From Nitrosococcus wardiae (GTDB lineage: Bacteria; Pseudomonadota; Gammaproteobacteria; Nitrosococcales; Nitrosococcaceae), in contig NZ_CP038033.1 in the NCBI RefSeq assembly GCF_004421105.1, forward strand, positions 1 through 64,000: a stretch of 64,000 nucleotides of DNA, in the 5' to 3' direction. Below the pieces are notes generated by a model. The model saw only the letters and a program-made list of their open reading frames with translations. It did no database searches and was not told the DNA's origin. Each line of letters starts with the position of its first letter. The stretch's first letter is position 1. Shown in pieces: positions 16,638 through 26,843 of this stretch. The translations under genes and the position numbers were made by a program.

Positions 16638-19196
16638 TCATGAACTGTAAACAACACGCCCCAACAGCTTGGGGTTTACCTCGATGAACTTCTTTCTGCC
16701 TTCCTGAACTCTTCTTACCCTATTCAGTGCTGCAAGCTCATCTATGGCCGCGTCAAGCTTTGCCTTTTCTCTCAGCTTACCGGGGGCATACTGCTGGATA
16801 AGCTTGGTAGGAGCCCTTGTAGTTCTATGCTGCTCGCAATACGAAAGCAACCAGTCCTCGATTTTTTCGGCGTTCTCCCTCCCCTCTGGTGGGGCAACCT
16901 CGTTGAAGAACCGGAGACTTTCACCCAGGTGCCACAGGGTTATGCGACTGGCCGAATCGAAAGAATGGGCGCTTATGGGGCCTCCAACGCCATCAAAAAC
17001 ATGGAACAGGGCCGCCATCCTGGCCGCGTTTTCAGCAATTTTGCTTGCCACGTCTTTAATGTCTTCGAGCTGGCCCCCGGCTTTTAGCTCGCTTTCAATC
17101 TCATCGTGAAATTCAACCCAAGCATCTTTTGCCCCCGGCGATAGGTCGAGCATATTAGGGGTTAGCTCCCAGTTTTTATCCATTAGCGTGGGTGCGTCTA
17201 GAATTTCCGCGATCCTATCTTTGAAGCTGTCAAGGGCTGGCCAATCCTCGTTGGGGTCCGTAAAAAAACGAGTCCCCTGGGTGGACCTTGGCCAGGAAAT
17301 TAAGAAACGGGCCATAAAACCAGTCCCCCTAGCCAACCCCCCCGATTGCTCAAAGAACCGTTCTAAAACTGATTTTTGTATCTGCAAATAAGCCGACACC
17401 CTTGCCCCTCTCACGATAAAGCATTCGCTTGTACGTCTGCTTATGGGCATTGCTGTCCCGTCCCACAATTTGTTTAGTGTGGCCAAGCTTCGCATGATGG
17501 AATCCTTGCCCATGCCATGAGAGCCAAGCACAATCCCCGCCTCGGACGACATAATCCCAGCCGAAGGCCATTTCGTGGCTAAGTCCCACTTCAACCCCTC
17601 TGGTGTAAAGTCTTCGTAAACCAGCCTGGGGGTTCTGTGTTCCTCTGGCCTGTTGTGGTCTAGCTCTTTCAGCCTTTCTCTTTCCTTCTCTGTACTCTTG
17701 CCCTCCTTTGCCAGCCTTTTGATTTTGTCCTTAACGCCGCTATACTCGGCTTCCCAGGCCGCTTGCTCGGCCCTGTAGTCGCTGAGCAAAGGCTTTGCTT
17801 GCTCTTCCTTCTGCTTTTCCCAATTTTTGATAGGGTCCAGGAAATATTTATCGCAACTCGATTTTCTCTCTCCGCTATCAGCGATCACCAGCATAAAAAG
17901 GCTGGTAGGACCATCAAGCTTTGATGCTCTCCTAACATCAACATGGGCTTGAGCGGCCAGAGATAGCGCCGATATGGCGGAAGACGCCACCATGGGGACG
18001 GGTGCCTTAACAAACTGTTGCACCTCGATAACGGCTTCTTTAACCCTGGCGGGTAGCGCGTCTATTGGGTATTCAATGGCGGGGTGCTCTATCTTTAATT
18101 GCTGAGGGTCCGGCCAGTCTTCAGCCGTACCACTCTTTAAAGCCTCAGCTACCTCTGCCCCATGCCCTCTAGCTGGGTCCACCCATCCATGCTCCTCGGC
18201 AAGCCTCCTGACAGTCCCTATATCAACAGGCGGGCTACCATTACCGTTGCGTTTGAAAGAGGTCCATTTCTCTACGATCTCGCTTGTCCCTTTATACTTA
18301 TCAGATTTGGCACTCCATTCATCCCAGAGGCGGAATCCATTCCTAGAATCTATCCTATGGAGGGCCATGCCTACCCCTATCCATGTGTCATAATTATCAG
18401 CCGGTATTGCCTCAAGCATCTCTTTAATGTTTAGAGGAAATTCCCCGCTAGGCTCGGGCAAGTCCTCCACTGAGTGGAGGTGCGGCTTTTCCTCTATGAG
18501 TTCAATAAACCACTCTGGCGGGTCTACGGGCAAAACTCCCTCGGTAGGGTCTGAACTCGCCTCCCATTCATAGCGCCGCCATGACTCATGCAGGGATGGA
18601 GGGGCCACGATATAGCCCCCATCGGCCCGGCTATCTACCCCTGGGGTTGGTTTGAGAATATTGGTATAGGTTCTGTATTTCTTATCCGTTTTCGGCCTGA
18701 TATAAATTAAATGCCGCCCACCGGAACCTGTGGTTTGCTCCACGGTGTCAGGGAGTTGTCTATCCCCAATAGCTTCTTCTCCATCAATGCCTTCCTTCCT
18801 GTCTATGTCTATAACGACAATCCCCGACCCTTTCCCTGTGGCAATCCCGATATTGGCACCGGGCCATTTGCACCACCAGCCCTCAATAACCTGGGGGTCT
18901 GTGGTGGCGTCTTTCAGCCCGTTCCTAGTGCGCGGGTGTTTGCCGACGTTTTCACATTTAGGATTTCTGCACGAACAACCCCCGCCTTTTATTGGAGTAT
19001 GGACAGGAAAAACCCGCCATCCCCATTCAGCATATAGTAGGGCGTGCGCTTTCAAGTCATGGGGGGCTAGGGTATAATAGGGGTTAATCTTTTCCAGTTT
19101 TGCCCCATCAGAAGCCCCTCCCCCCAGTGGGGCTTTTCCATTTCTAGAGACGCAACCTTCTCGCCCCGTTTCCGGGCTTAAGTTTTGGTATTTCAT
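16638..19196 (-). CDS. Prim-pol/DUF3987 replication protein of the island
   Basis: 852 residues from ATG at 19196, preferred because AAGGGGG lies 6 nt upstream; a start at 19235 would overlap the preceding gene. The N-terminal bifunctional primase-polymerase domain (about 25-190) shows the IVVIDIDRKEG catalytic acidic pair and a TGSGGRHLIY motif. A PriCT-2-like domain follows (AIPADNYDTWIGVGMALHRI, about 250-330). The C-terminal 450 residues are DUF3987-like helicase/ATPase-type sequence with an SGERKSSCDKYF loop near 425. Such proteins start replication of integrated islands and satellites. It is the third gene of a minus-strand run from int and the alpA-like gene. Confidence 0.85.
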   Translation of the reverse strand: MKYQNLSPETGREGCVSRNGKAPLGGGASDGAKLEKINPYYTLAPHDLKAHALLYAEWGWRVFPVHTPIKGGGCSCRNPKCENVGKHPRTRNGLKDATTDPQVIEGWWCKWPGANIGIATGKGSGIVVIDIDRKEGIDGEEAIGDRQLPDTVEQTTGSGGRHLIYIRPKTDKKYRTYTNILKPTPGVDSRADGGYIVAPPSLHESWRRYEWEASSDPTEGVLPVDPPEWFIELIEEKPHLHSVEDLPEPSGEFPLNIKEMLEAIPADNYDTWIGVGMALHRIDSRNGFRLWDEWSAKSDKYKGTSEIVEKWTSFKRNGNGSPPVDIGTVRRLAEEHGWVDPARGHGAEVAEALKSGTAEDWPDPQQLKIEHPAIEYPIDALPARVKEAVIEVQQFVKAPVPMVASSAISALSLAAQAHVDVRRASKLDGPTSLFMLVIADSGERKSSCDKYFLDPIKNWEKQKEEQAKPLLSDYRAEQAAWEAEYSGVKDKIKRLAKEGKSTEKERERLKELDHNRPEEHRTPRLVYEDFTPEGLKWDLATKWPSAGIMSSEAGIVLGSHGMGKDSIMRSLATLNKLWDGTAMPISRRTSECFIVRGARVSAYLQIQKSVLERFFEQSGGLARGTGFMARFLISWPRSTQGTRFFTDPNEDWPALDSFKDRIAEILDAPTLMDKNWELTPNMLDLSPGAKDAWVEFHDEIESELKAGGQLEDIKDVASKIAENAARMAALFHVFDGVGGPISAHSFDSASRITLWHLGESLRFFNEVAPPEGRENAEKIEDWLLSYCEQHRTTRAPTKLIQQYAPGKLREKAKLDAAIDELAALNRVRRVQEGRKKFIEVNPKLLGRVVYSS

Positions 19197-19207
19197 TGAG
19201 CACCCCC

Positions 19208-19438
19208 TTAGCCACGCGGTAGGCTTTTCAGCCAAGCGTCAACTTCATCGACAAGCCAAGCTTTCTTTCCGCTGGGGAGGATAATGGGGGAGGGGACTTT
19301 GCCTTGCTTCATCCAACGCCATAGCGTTGATTCATGAATGCCGCCGATGGCTTTGCGTAGTTCAGGGGCAAGGAGAACCTTACGAGCAGGATCGATCTCG
19401 CAGTCAAGACCACAATAAGTTAATTTCTTGTTAGACAT
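19208..19438 (-). CDS. AlpA-like helix-turn-helix regulator / excisionase
   Basis: 76 residues from ATG at 19438. The winged-helix pattern VLLAPELRKAIGGIHESTLWRWMKQGKVPSP followed by a SGKKAWLVDEVDAWL strand-helix is typical of AlpA/MerR-like excisionases in integrative elements. The reading frame extends further upstream, but that part looks non-coding. An AGGAG lies 13 nt before the start. The gene ends 11 bp before the replication gene start. By analogy it could drive integrase expression or act as the directionality factor for excision. Confidence 0.75.
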   Translation of the reverse strand: MSNKKLTYCGLDCEIDPARKVLLAPELRKAIGGIHESTLWRWMKQGKVPSPIILPSGKKAWLVDEVDAWLKSLPRG

Positions 19439-19645
19439 TTGTTGGCTCTTACTCCTATGTTTAGGAGGCCAACAGCAAGGCGGGGTAGCAACCAAGGGTT
19501 GTGTGTTAGTTTTACTAACTGGTACACTTTGTCTTGTTAACCCTAAGTTAACGACCCTTAGCCCAATAATTAGGCTGGGTAAAAATGTCGAGTTACTTGC
19601 ACTAACTACGACCATGTTTTAAATGCCTTGCTGAAGGCCGATTGT

Positions 19646-19690
19646 AAAAAACAAAAACCCCGTTACCGTTGGCGCGGTGCGGGGTTTCCC
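19646..19690 (-). terminator. Rho-independent terminator of the integrase gene
   Basis: Stems AACCCCG (19656-19662) and CGGGGTTT (19680-19687) form a hairpin, followed on the minus strand by a TTTTTGTTTTTT run. It lies about 100 nt past the integrase stop codon. A plus-strand reading also has a T-rich tail, so it may work in both directions. Confidence 0.7.
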
Positions 19691-19784
19691 TTTATAGGAC
19701 CCCGCAGGGTTATCCAATACAGTACCACGTTTTAATATTGCTTGCAATAAGCATTTGTTTTCGTTAACAAAAATATTAATACAG

Positions 19785-20990
19785 TTAATATTTTTTTAGC
19801 ACCACCACCTCGGCACACTCCCCACCATAAACAATTTGGTCCACCTTCCGCCCCCAAGCCTCCAATGCTTGCCGCTTCTCAGCGTTATAGTCGTGGCGAT
19901 CGTAGATAGCGGTAATGTCCCCCCGGTCTGTGTGGTTGAGTATTTTGGATACGACAAGCCTAGGTATTCCTATCCCCGTCATGTGGCTGGCTGCCGTACG
20001 CCTTAAATCGTGGCTGGTAAAATGGTTAGTCCCCAGGGTAGGCAACGCGAGACGTAATTCCTTATCTATGTTCCGCCCCGTCATGGGCCTATCGCCTTTT
20101 TTACCGGGTAGCAGGTAATCCCCGCCAAGGAAATGAAGCCGCTGGGCTATCTCAAGGGCTTGGGGACTTAAATGTACGGTGTGGGTCCGTCCGTTTTTGG
20201 CAATGCTACCGGGGATAGTCCAAACTGCCTGGTTAAAGTCAAATTGGTCCCATATTGCTGAAAGTATTTCGCCTTTACGCTGGGCGGTGAGTAGCTGAAA
20301 CTTGAGGGCTAACTGAATCCGTTCAGCCATATGGGTTTTCTCAAGCCCCGTCCAAAACGCCTTAATTTCATCCTCGGAGAGTACCCGGTCCCTTGGGGTT
20401 TCCTTTGCTGGCGGACGTATCCCGGCGGCGGGGGAGACATCCAGCATGGCCCGCTCAACGCCAAAATTAAACAGCCTTTTAATTAAGGATAGGGTCCGAT
20501 TGGCGGCCACTGGTGCACTCCGGTCCTGTATCCCGTCTAACAGCAAAACCACATCACGGCGGGTAATGCCTTTAGCTTTAATCCTCCCCCAGGCGGGTAG
20601 CACGTCCTTGTTCAACATTCGTTCGTCAGCTTCCCAGCTTCGCTTATTCGGTTTGGCATGCCGGATCAGGTATTCCTTAGCGAGTGTGTTTACCGTAATA
20701 GCATGGCGTTCTTGCTGTTTGCGTGCGGTTTCCAAATCGCCAGGGTCCAACCCTTGGGAGAGCAATTGCTGAGCCTCGGCATGCTTTAAGTGCGCCGTGT
20801 ACAAGTCCACTTCCGGGTAGCTGCCAAAGGTGACCCGCCTGGGCCGTCCATTGTGGCGATACAGCCAAAACCATGACTTTTTGCCCTTGGGGGTCACACG
20901 CAAGCCGAACCCTGGCCGCCCATCCTCAAAGACTTCAAAGCGGCTTTCTTTGGGTTTGAGTTTCTTTATAGCAGAGTCGGTAAAGCGCAT
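19785..20990 (-). CDS. Tyrosine recombinase, P4-type integrase of the island
   Basis: A 401-residue protein. The N-terminal DUF4102 domain (LKPKESRFEVFEDGRPGFGLRV) is followed by a core-binding domain (about 100-185). The catalytic domain shows Arg in TAQRKGEI (about 240), the HxxR box HDLRRTAASHM (about 330) and the Tyr in IYDRHDYNAEKR (about 366-372). Length and order match P4-like integrases, which use the 3' ends of genes as targets, here pcm. The start at 20990 lies beside the GGGTAGCA-type repeats, so the enzyme may repress its own promoter. Confidence 0.95.
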   Translation of the reverse strand: MRFTDSAIKKLKPKESRFEVFEDGRPGFGLRVTPKGKKSWFWLYRHNGRPRRVTFGSYPEVDLYTAHLKHAEAQQLLSQGLDPGDLETARKQQERHAITVNTLAKEYLIRHAKPNKRSWEADERMLNKDVLPAWGRIKAKGITRRDVVLLLDGIQDRSAPVAANRTLSLIKRLFNFGVERAMLDVSPAAGIRPPAKETPRDRVLSEDEIKAFWTGLEKTHMAERIQLALKFQLLTAQRKGEILSAIWDQFDFNQAVWTIPGSIAKNGRTHTVHLSPQALEIAQRLHFLGGDYLLPGKKGDRPMTGRNIDKELRLALPTLGTNHFTSHDLRRTAASHMTGIGIPRLVVSKILNHTDRGDITAIYDRHDYNAEKRQALEAWGRKVDQIVYGGECAEVVVLKKY

Positions 20991-21171
20991 TTGCTACCCT
21001 CGGGTTTCAATAGGGTAGCATTATGGCCGCAATAGAATGCAAAGACAAGGTGCAATGAGTTGCAAAGAAATAAAAGGCTATAAATACAAATACAATAGAT
21101 ACTTATATGAGTATTTTTGGGGGATATTGGGCTTGCATTTTGCTGCTTAGGTTTTCTTTTATTTGCAAGTT

Positions 21172-21194
21172 CTAATGTTCGCCGGTCAAGGGAA
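21172..21194. other. attR core: pcm 3' end shared with the element
   Basis: 23 bp covering the last codons and the stop of pcm are present here and at 3108-3130. The shared block ends exactly where pcm-specific sequence resumes. Insertion therefore leaves pcm with an intact C-terminus encoded by the element end, the common strategy of P4-type integrases. Confidence 0.75.
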
Positions 21195-21891
21195 CAAACT
21201 TAACGGGGATGAGTCGTCGAGTTTCTATTTTTTCCCCCGATCCTTTTTTTACCTGCATAAGCTGCTGGAAATCACGACCCACTGGAATAACCAAGACACC
21301 ACCGGGTTTAAGCTGCTCAATCAACCTGGGAGGAATTTGCTCGGGGGCAGCAGTAACGACAATGGCATCAAAGGGGGCGTGCTCTTCCCACCCATAGTAG
21401 CCGTCACCAATCCGTACTTCAATGTTATCAAGGCCTAGCCGACGCAAACGCTCCGTCGCTTGTCTGCCTAATTCTGGAATAATCTCAATAGTATAAACTT
21501 GCTTGGCTAATTGGGCTAATACCGCAGCCTGATAACCTGATCCCGTCCCCACTTCTAACACCACATCTTCCGGATCAGGCTCAGCCAAATGGGTCATAAG
21601 CGCCACAATGTAGGGCTGGGAAATCGTTTGCTTATCGCCAATAGGTAAAGGGTGATTCCAGTAGGCCAACCGGCGATATTCTTCCGGCACAAATTGATGT
21701 CGGGGCACTGTTCCCATTGCTTTTATCACCCGCGGATCCAATGCAGTCTGATCCATCCACTGACTGGTGAGGCGAACCTGTTCCTCAATAGCCTGCACCA
21801 TGGCAGCCCGCTTTTCAGCGTAATCATACTCAGCCACCGGACTGCAAGCGCACAGGAGCAGAACCAGCAAGAGGCATTTCATACGCATCAT
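21172..21891 (-). CDS. pcm: Protein-L-isoaspartate O-methyltransferase, lipoprotein form
   Basis: A 239-residue protein. It repairs L-isoaspartyl residues by AdoMet-dependent methylation. Family motifs are present: the substrate region RHQFVPEEYRRLAYWN, AdoMet motif I VLEVGTGSGYQAAVLA (about 110), post-I VYTIEI, and DAIVVTAAPEQIP (about 175). The first 17 residues form a lipoprotein signal peptide (LLLVLLLCAC), so the enzyme is probably periplasmic, unlike cytoplasmic E. coli Pcm. AdoMet supply there is unclear. It lies 59 bp after the last yej gene on the same strand. Its last eight codons are the island attachment site. Confidence 0.9.
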   Translation of the reverse strand: MMRMKCLLLVLLLCACSPVAEYDYAEKRAAMVQAIEEQVRLTSQWMDQTALDPRVIKAMGTVPRHQFVPEEYRRLAYWNHPLPIGDKQTISQPYIVALMTHLAEPDPEDVVLEVGTGSGYQAAVLAQLAKQVYTIEIIPELGRQATERLRRLGLDNIEVRIGDGYYGWEEHAPFDAIVVTAAPEQIPPRLIEQLKPGGVLVIPVGRDFQQLMQVKKGSGEKIETRRLIPVKFVPLTGEH

Positions 21892-21950
21892 GGCTTCCTG
21901 GAATCTAAAACAACCTTTAGTGATTGACTAATTATAGAGAAAAAGATCCT

Positions 21951-23966
21951 TTAGCGATGTAAAAAACAATAAACTTTATGGGTAGTGGAAATTTGAACAA
22001 CACCAGGATACTGCTCCTGGCAAGTTGTCATGGCATGGGGACAGCGATGATAAAAATGGCACCCCTTCGGTGGGTTGGCCGGCGAGGGGGGAGCATCTCC
22101 TGAGTGGTTTACTCGCTTGGATTTTTGTTCCCTTTCTATCATGGGCACCGCCTCAAGAAGCATTTGGGTATAAGGATGCTGAGGCTGCTGGAGTACTTCT
22201 TTTACTGTGCCCTCCTCCACGATACGACCTAAATACATTACCGCTACCCGATGGGCCAAATATTCAACCACCGCCAAATTATGGGTAATGAATAAGTAGG
22301 ACAAACCAAACTCGTGCTGTACTTCACGCAGCAAATTGAGAATCTGCGCTTGAACCGAAACATCCAAGGCGCTGGTAGGCTCATCACAGACAACAAATTT
22401 AGGTTTGACGGCCAAGGCCCGGGCGATACAGATCCGCTGCCGCTGCCCCCCGGAAAATTCATGAGGATAGCGATCCCGAATTTCAGCGGGCAGTCCCACC
22501 CGCCGCAACAATTCAACTATCCGTTGTTGCCGAGCTTCAGCACTGTCCTCCACCCGCTGCACAATCATGCCCTCTTCCACAATATCACCAATGGTCATGC
22601 GTGGATTCATGGAGGCAAAGGGGTCTTGAAAGATAATCTGAAAATCAGCCCGCCGCCGGCGCAGAGCGCGGCCTTTAAGCCGAGTCAATTCTTCACCGCC
22701 AAACTGCACCCTACCCGCCGTCACCGGCAACAACTGCAGGATTCCTTTACCGGCAGTGGTTTTGCCACAGCCTGACTCACCCACTAAAGCCAAAGTCTCG
22801 GCCCGCCGAATTTCCAAGGAAACCCCGTCAACCGCTTTGATATAGCCCTTAGTCCGCTGCAAAATTCCCTTTCGAAGGGGAAAATAGACCTTAAGATCTT
22901 CAACCTTGAGCAAGACCTGCCCAGCGGGCTGCACCGTTGACAAAGGTGAGTGATAACTGCTGCCTTGGCCTGGATGAGGACGAGTTGGCGCAATCTCCGG
23001 ATCATAAAGGTGACACCGAACATGGTGACCAGACTTGGCCAAAAGCCACTTGGGGGCCTGTATCCGGCAAGCTTCCCAAGCAAAATCACAGCGGTCAGCA
23101 AAACGGCAAGCTTGAAAATGTTGGGCCAACGAGGGAACACTACCTCGGATCACATTCAAACGCTGATCCCGCTTACCCCAGCGAGGAAGGGCCTCAAACA
23201 GCTTACGGGAGTAAGGGTGAAGGGGATCTGAAAAAAAACGTTCACGGCTCGCCTGCTCCACCAAATGACCCGCATACATCACCCCGATCCGATCGGCCAC
23301 CTGGGACACCACCCCTAAATCATGGGTGATCAGGAGAATGGAGAGACCCTGTTCCTCCTGCAGCCGTTTCAACAATGCTAGGATCTGGGCTTGGATGGTT
23401 ACATCCAAAGCGGTTGTAGGCTCATCAGCAATCAGCAATTCCGGCTCTCCGGCAAGAGCCATGGCAATCATTACACGCTGCTTCATCCCTCCCGAGAACT
23501 GGTGGGGATAATCATTTACGCGCTGCCCGGGATCGGGAATCCCCACTGCCTCCAAAAGATCTAGAATTCGGCGACGCAGAGAACGACCCCGCAAGCCAAG
23601 ATGAACCCGCAAACTTTCGCCAATTTGATCCCCCACGGTAAAGACGGGATTGAGGGAAGTCTGGGGTTCTTGGAAAATCATCCCAATTTTCCGGCCTCGC
23701 AGCTTGCGCATAGCTACTTCCGGCAACTCCAGCAGATCCTCCCCATCAAAGACCACCCTGCGTGCAGTCATATGGCCTGGGGGAACAGGTATCAAACGCA
23801 TCACAGAAAGCGCCGTCATGGATTTACCGCAACCCGACTCCCCCAACAAAGCAAAAGTCTCGCCTTGGCAAATATCAAAATCGACCCCATCGACGGCCTG
23901 TACTGTCCCTGCTGAGGTTTCAAACCAGGTTTTGAGCCCTTCAACCCGCAACAAGGGCTCAGTCAA
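21951..23966 (-). CDS. yejF: Duplicated-ATPase peptide ABC transporter subunit (YejF type)
   Basis: A 671-residue protein with two complete ABC ATPase domains. Domain 1 has Walker A GESGCGKS (about 39) and signature FSGGMKQR; domain 2 has GESGCGKT (about 395) and FSGGQRQR. Each carries an oligopeptide-transporter C-terminal extension ([24 protein letters not shown]). YejF-type proteins energise import of peptides such as microcin C in enterics. The gene is downstream of two matching permeases and overlaps the small gene before it by 8 bp. No periplasmic binding protein (YejA) lies in the window. Confidence 0.9.
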   Translation of the reverse strand: MTEPLLRVEGLKTWFETSAGTVQAVDGVDFDICQGETFALLGESGCGKSMTALSVMRLIPVPPGHMTARRVVFDGEDLLELPEVAMRKLRGRKIGMIFQEPQTSLNPVFTVGDQIGESLRVHLGLRGRSLRRRILDLLEAVGIPDPGQRVNDYPHQFSGGMKQRVMIAMALAGEPELLIADEPTTALDVTIQAQILALLKRLQEEQGLSILLITHDLGVVSQVADRIGVMYAGHLVEQASRERFFSDPLHPYSRKLFEALPRWGKRDQRLNVIRGSVPSLAQHFQACRFADRCDFAWEACRIQAPKWLLAKSGHHVRCHLYDPEIAPTRPHPGQGSSYHSPLSTVQPAGQVLLKVEDLKVYFPLRKGILQRTKGYIKAVDGVSLEIRRAETLALVGESGCGKTTAGKGILQLLPVTAGRVQFGGEELTRLKGRALRRRRADFQIIFQDPFASMNPRMTIGDIVEEGMIVQRVEDSAEARQQRIVELLRRVGLPAEIRDRYPHEFSGGQRQRICIARALAVKPKFVVCDEPTSALDVSVQAQILNLLREVQHEFGLSYLFITHNLAVVEYLAHRVAVMYLGRIVEEGTVKEVLQQPQHPYTQMLLEAVPMIEREQKSKRVNHSGDAPPSPANPPKGCHFYHRCPHAMTTCQEQYPGVVQISTTHKVYCFLHR

Positions 23967-24231
23967 GGGGACGCTCCTTTATCTCCTCCAGGCGAGTCCG
24001 CGTTACCGTTTCCAGCCGTTCCTGCAACCGCCCTAGAGTGGCCTGGGTTTCCCGTAGTTCAGCAAGCAACTCCTCCACCTTAGGGGAATACCGTAATTCC
24101 TCCAAATGCTCCCGCTTCGCCGCCTCCAAATTATTCAAAACCACCGCCATAAACCGCTCAAAAGCCTTGGTTTCCACCAAGTTTCGACAATATTGTTTTA
24201 GGGCTAAAGGATGTGTTTGTTCTACCGACAT
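23959..24231 (-). CDS. Small coiled-coil protein inside the yej operon
   Basis: A 90-residue, highly helical protein with heptad-like charge patterns (about 45-85: EELLAELRETQATLGRLQE). It has no signal or membrane segment and I do not recognise a family. It begins 2 bp after the yejE stop and overlaps yejF by 8 bp, so it is surely translated with the transporter. It could be an accessory or assembly factor; that is inference. Confidence 0.75.
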   Translation of the reverse strand: MSVEQTHPLALKQYCRNLVETKAFERFMAVVLNNLEAAKREHLEELRYSPKVEELLAELRETQATLGRLQERLETVTRTRLEEIKERPLD

Positions 24232-24233
24232 GA

Positions 24234-25643
24234 TTACCTCGCTCGCGGGTCTAAAGCCTCCCGTACCACATCAGAAAATAGATTGGCGGCAAGCACCAGA
24301 ATAAACATAAACAGGAAAGCTGCAGTCAGGGACCACCACACCATCGGTTCACGGGCCATCTCAAGGCGGGCGCTGTTGATCATATTGCCCCAGCTCATGG
24401 TCGCAGGATCAACCCCTACTCCCACATAGGACAATACCGCCTCGGCCAGCACCAAACCACTAAAATCCAGCACTACCGATATCAAAACAATATGCATTAC
24501 GTTGGGCAAGATATGACGGGATAAAATCTTGGTCCGGCTCACCCCAAAGGCTTGGGCCGCCTGAACATAATCAACTTCCCGAAGCTTGAGAGCCTCTCCC
24601 CGTAGAATCCGACACAATCCCGTCCAACTGGTCACCCCAAGAATAAGACAGAGAAATAAAAGGCGCAGATCGGCTCGCTCAATCACGGTCTCAAACTGCT
24701 CCGGATGGTTACCCATATAAACTTGCAACATCAGAATTGCCGCGGCAATGAGCAGCACCCCGGGAATAGAATTAAGCGTGGTATAGAGGTATTGAATCAC
24801 ATCATCCACCCAGCCCCGAAAATAGCCTGCGGCAATGCCCAGCGCCAACGCAAAAGGCAGCATCACCAAAGTGGTGAGGGTGCCGATGACAAGCCCTGTA
24901 CGAATACTCTTTAAACTCTGATAAAAGACATCTTGGCCGACTTTATTGGTTCCCAAAATATGATAATCATGGCTCAAAGCCACCGCCATAAAAGCAAGTA
25001 CCACGACAATTCCCGCCGTGATAAAGGCAACCCGCCACGGGGCTTCCGGGTGACCTTTCAGGACCTGCCCCAGATAAAGGGGATAACTGACGCCCTGCCC
25101 TTTAGCCAACCAAGCCAGTCCTAGGAGGGTGAAAAGCAACCAGCAAACAATACCACTGCCCCCCGCCTGCAGTACCGTTTGCCCCACATCGTACCAACGC
25201 GCCGACGGATCCGCTAAATGGGCGCCCCCGTATTGTAACCGGGGATAGGTGCGCAATTGTTGCCCATCCGGCAGTTCCACCTGTTCCTTGACGTAAAGAT
25301 GAGTGGCAAAAGGAGCCGAGTAAGTAGTCTCTGTTTGTTCCCGCAAATGAGAGACCCAGATATCCAGGAGGCTGAGCACCTCGGGAGAGTATTGGACCCG
25401 GGTTGTCTGGAAGGAGGAGTGCTCCAAGGCCGGGCGGAAGTGGATGGAGTCCAAGAGACCAACCACAGCATAAGCAATGAGAATCACCAAGGCAATTTGG
25501 CCCCGGCGGCTATGCAGAATACGGCGCCAAGGTGCACGTAGATGCTCACGCCGACGGATCATGCCTATCCCTACGGCTAGCACCACCAATAACAGGTAAA
25601 TAAGAATATCGGTCCAAAGAAAAACAGGCTGAAAAGGCATCAT
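24234..25643 (-). CDS. yejE: Peptide ABC transporter permease (YejE type)
   Basis: A 469-residue inner-membrane protein. Two N-terminal hydrophobic segments flank a periplasmic loop of about 100 residues. The C-terminal half holds the binding-protein-dependent permease domain, with the EAA-type loop EVDYVQAAQAFGVSRTKILSRHILPN (shown in part) near residue 365. It is longer than E. coli YejE (341 residues) because of the extra N-terminal region. It starts directly after the yejB stop codon. Confidence 0.9.
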   Translation of the reverse strand: MMPFQPVFLWTDILIYLLLVVLAVGIGMIRRREHLRAPWRRILHSRRGQIALVILIAYAVVGLLDSIHFRPALEHSSFQTTRVQYSPEVLSLLDIWVSHLREQTETTYSAPFATHLYVKEQVELPDGQQLRTYPRLQYGGAHLADPSARWYDVGQTVLQAGGSGIVCWLLFTLLGLAWLAKGQGVSYPLYLGQVLKGHPEAPWRVAFITAGIVVVLAFMAVALSHDYHILGTNKVGQDVFYQSLKSIRTGLVIGTLTTLVMLPFALALGIAAGYFRGWVDDVIQYLYTTLNSIPGVLLIAAAILMLQVYMGNHPEQFETVIERADLRLLFLCLILGVTSWTGLCRILRGEALKLREVDYVQAAQAFGVSRTKILSRHILPNVMHIVLISVVLDFSGLVLAEAVLSYVGVGVDPATMSWGNMINSARLEMAREPMVWWSLTAAFLFMFILVLAANLFSDVVREALDPRAR

Positions 25644-26621
25644 TTAGCTAAGGCGCACCCGAGGGTCCACCAAAGTATAAGAAATATCCGTCAAGATGAG
25701 ACCCAAGATATAGAGTACTGAGCCCAGAAATACCATGGCCCGCACAATCGCAAAATCCTGGGCATTGATGGCATCAATGGTATAACTGCCAAGACCTGGA
25801 ATGCCGAAAAAAGACTCCAAAATGAGGCTACCTAAAAATAAAGTAGGCAAGATCACCACCGCCCCAGTCAAAATGGGGATCAAAGCATTTTTTAGTATAT
25901 GCTTAAACAGCACCTTGAGTTCGGATAGGCCCTTTGCACGGGCAGTGCGAACATAGTCCTTGCTAACCTCTTCCAAAAATAGGGTTCGGTACCACCGGGT
26001 ACCAGCCCCAATACCCGAAATAACCCCAATAATGACAGGTAAGATAATGAATTTTAATGCCCCCAATCCACTAGCATAGCCGGAAATAGGCACCAAATGC
26101 ATCAACTTACCCACGATATATTGACCAGTAATTACATAAAATAGGGTGGAGATGGACATTAAGACCACACAAAACACGACCCCCCCTAGGTCGAAATAGG
26201 TCCCGCGGAAAAACACGATGAATAGGGCAAAGGTAATATTGACCAATAAACCCACCATAAATACAGGTACCGCAATAGCTAAACTGGGCCACATACGGGT
26301 ACGGAGATCCTGTCCGATATCACGACCATCATCGGCACGGCCAAAGCGGAAGGCAAATAAAACAACAGATTTAGAAAAAAAAATAGTTTCGGTAAACTTT
26401 TCCTTCCCCTCCGCATCCTTATTCCAGAATAAGGGCTTATCATAACCTCGCTCCCGCTTCCAAGCCTCTATGGCTTCCTGGGTGACCCGCTTAGTTCCCA
26501 GATGCACCCGGGCCATGTCATCCGGGCTGTTAATTCCAAAAAACAAAATAAAGGTCAAAATATTGATCCCGACTAGAATCGGAATAGCATACAAGATACG
26601 ACGAATAATATAAGCAAGCAT
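25644..26621 (-). CDS. yejB: Peptide ABC transporter permease (YejB type)
   Basis: A 325-residue integral membrane protein with about six helices and the EAA loop DYVRTARAKGLSELKVLFKH near residue 230. The opening MLAYIIRRILYAIPILVGI is typical of DppB/YejB permeases. It is the first gene of the minus-strand yejBE-x-yejF run, possibly extending to pcm. The 222 bp upstream separate it from a divergent gene and should hold its promoter. Confidence 0.9.
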   Translation of the reverse strand: MLAYIIRRILYAIPILVGINILTFILFFGINSPDDMARVHLGTKRVTQEAIEAWKRERGYDKPLFWNKDAEGKEKFTETIFFSKSVVLFAFRFGRADDGRDIGQDLRTRMWPSLAIAVPVFMVGLLVNITFALFIVFFRGTYFDLGGVVFCVVLMSISTLFYVITGQYIVGKLMHLVPISGYASGLGALKFIILPVIIGVISGIGAGTRWYRTLFLEEVSKDYVRTARAKGLSELKVLFKHILKNALIPILTGAVVILPTLFLGSLILESFFGIPGLGSYTIDAINAQDFAIVRAMVFLGSVLYILGLILTDISYTLVDPRVRLS

Positions 26622-26843
26622 ATTTATTCAAGGTTATAAGGTAGAAGGATGGGAACTATACTCTAGCCATACAACCCATTATGCTATTTTAAAGATCCCG
26701 TATTCAATAAGCCCCCTCCAGCGCCATTGGCGTCCGGGGACACTTGGCCCAAAAGAAGCGTCCGTCCTTCTCATCATAGTGGAGGTTTAATTCTCCAGTC
26801 ATTCATAAAATATTCGATTTACAATCTAAAGGATGTGAAGACA

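Larger units (their letters stand above)
3131..21194. mobile_element. Integrative genetic element inserted in the 3' end of pcm
   Basis: The element is about 18.06 kb. Its right boundary is the pcm 3' end at 21172-21194, next to a minus-strand tyrosine integrase. Its left boundary is the point where copy A of the integrase end stops matching (3131). Inside are replication, restriction-modification, protease and cassette-like genes. No conjugation, capsid or portal genes were seen, so it resembles a satellite-like or mobilizable genomic island rather than a full prophage or ICE. Confidence 0.75.
18075..21194. repeat. Long direct repeat, copy B (integrase end of the island)
   Basis: This is the partner of copy A at 1-3130. 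Here all reading frames (prim-pol start, AlpA-like, integrase) are open, so this copy is taken as the reference. It ends at 21194, inside the 3' end of pcm; beyond this point copy A continues into the other end of the element instead. Confidence 0.95.
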
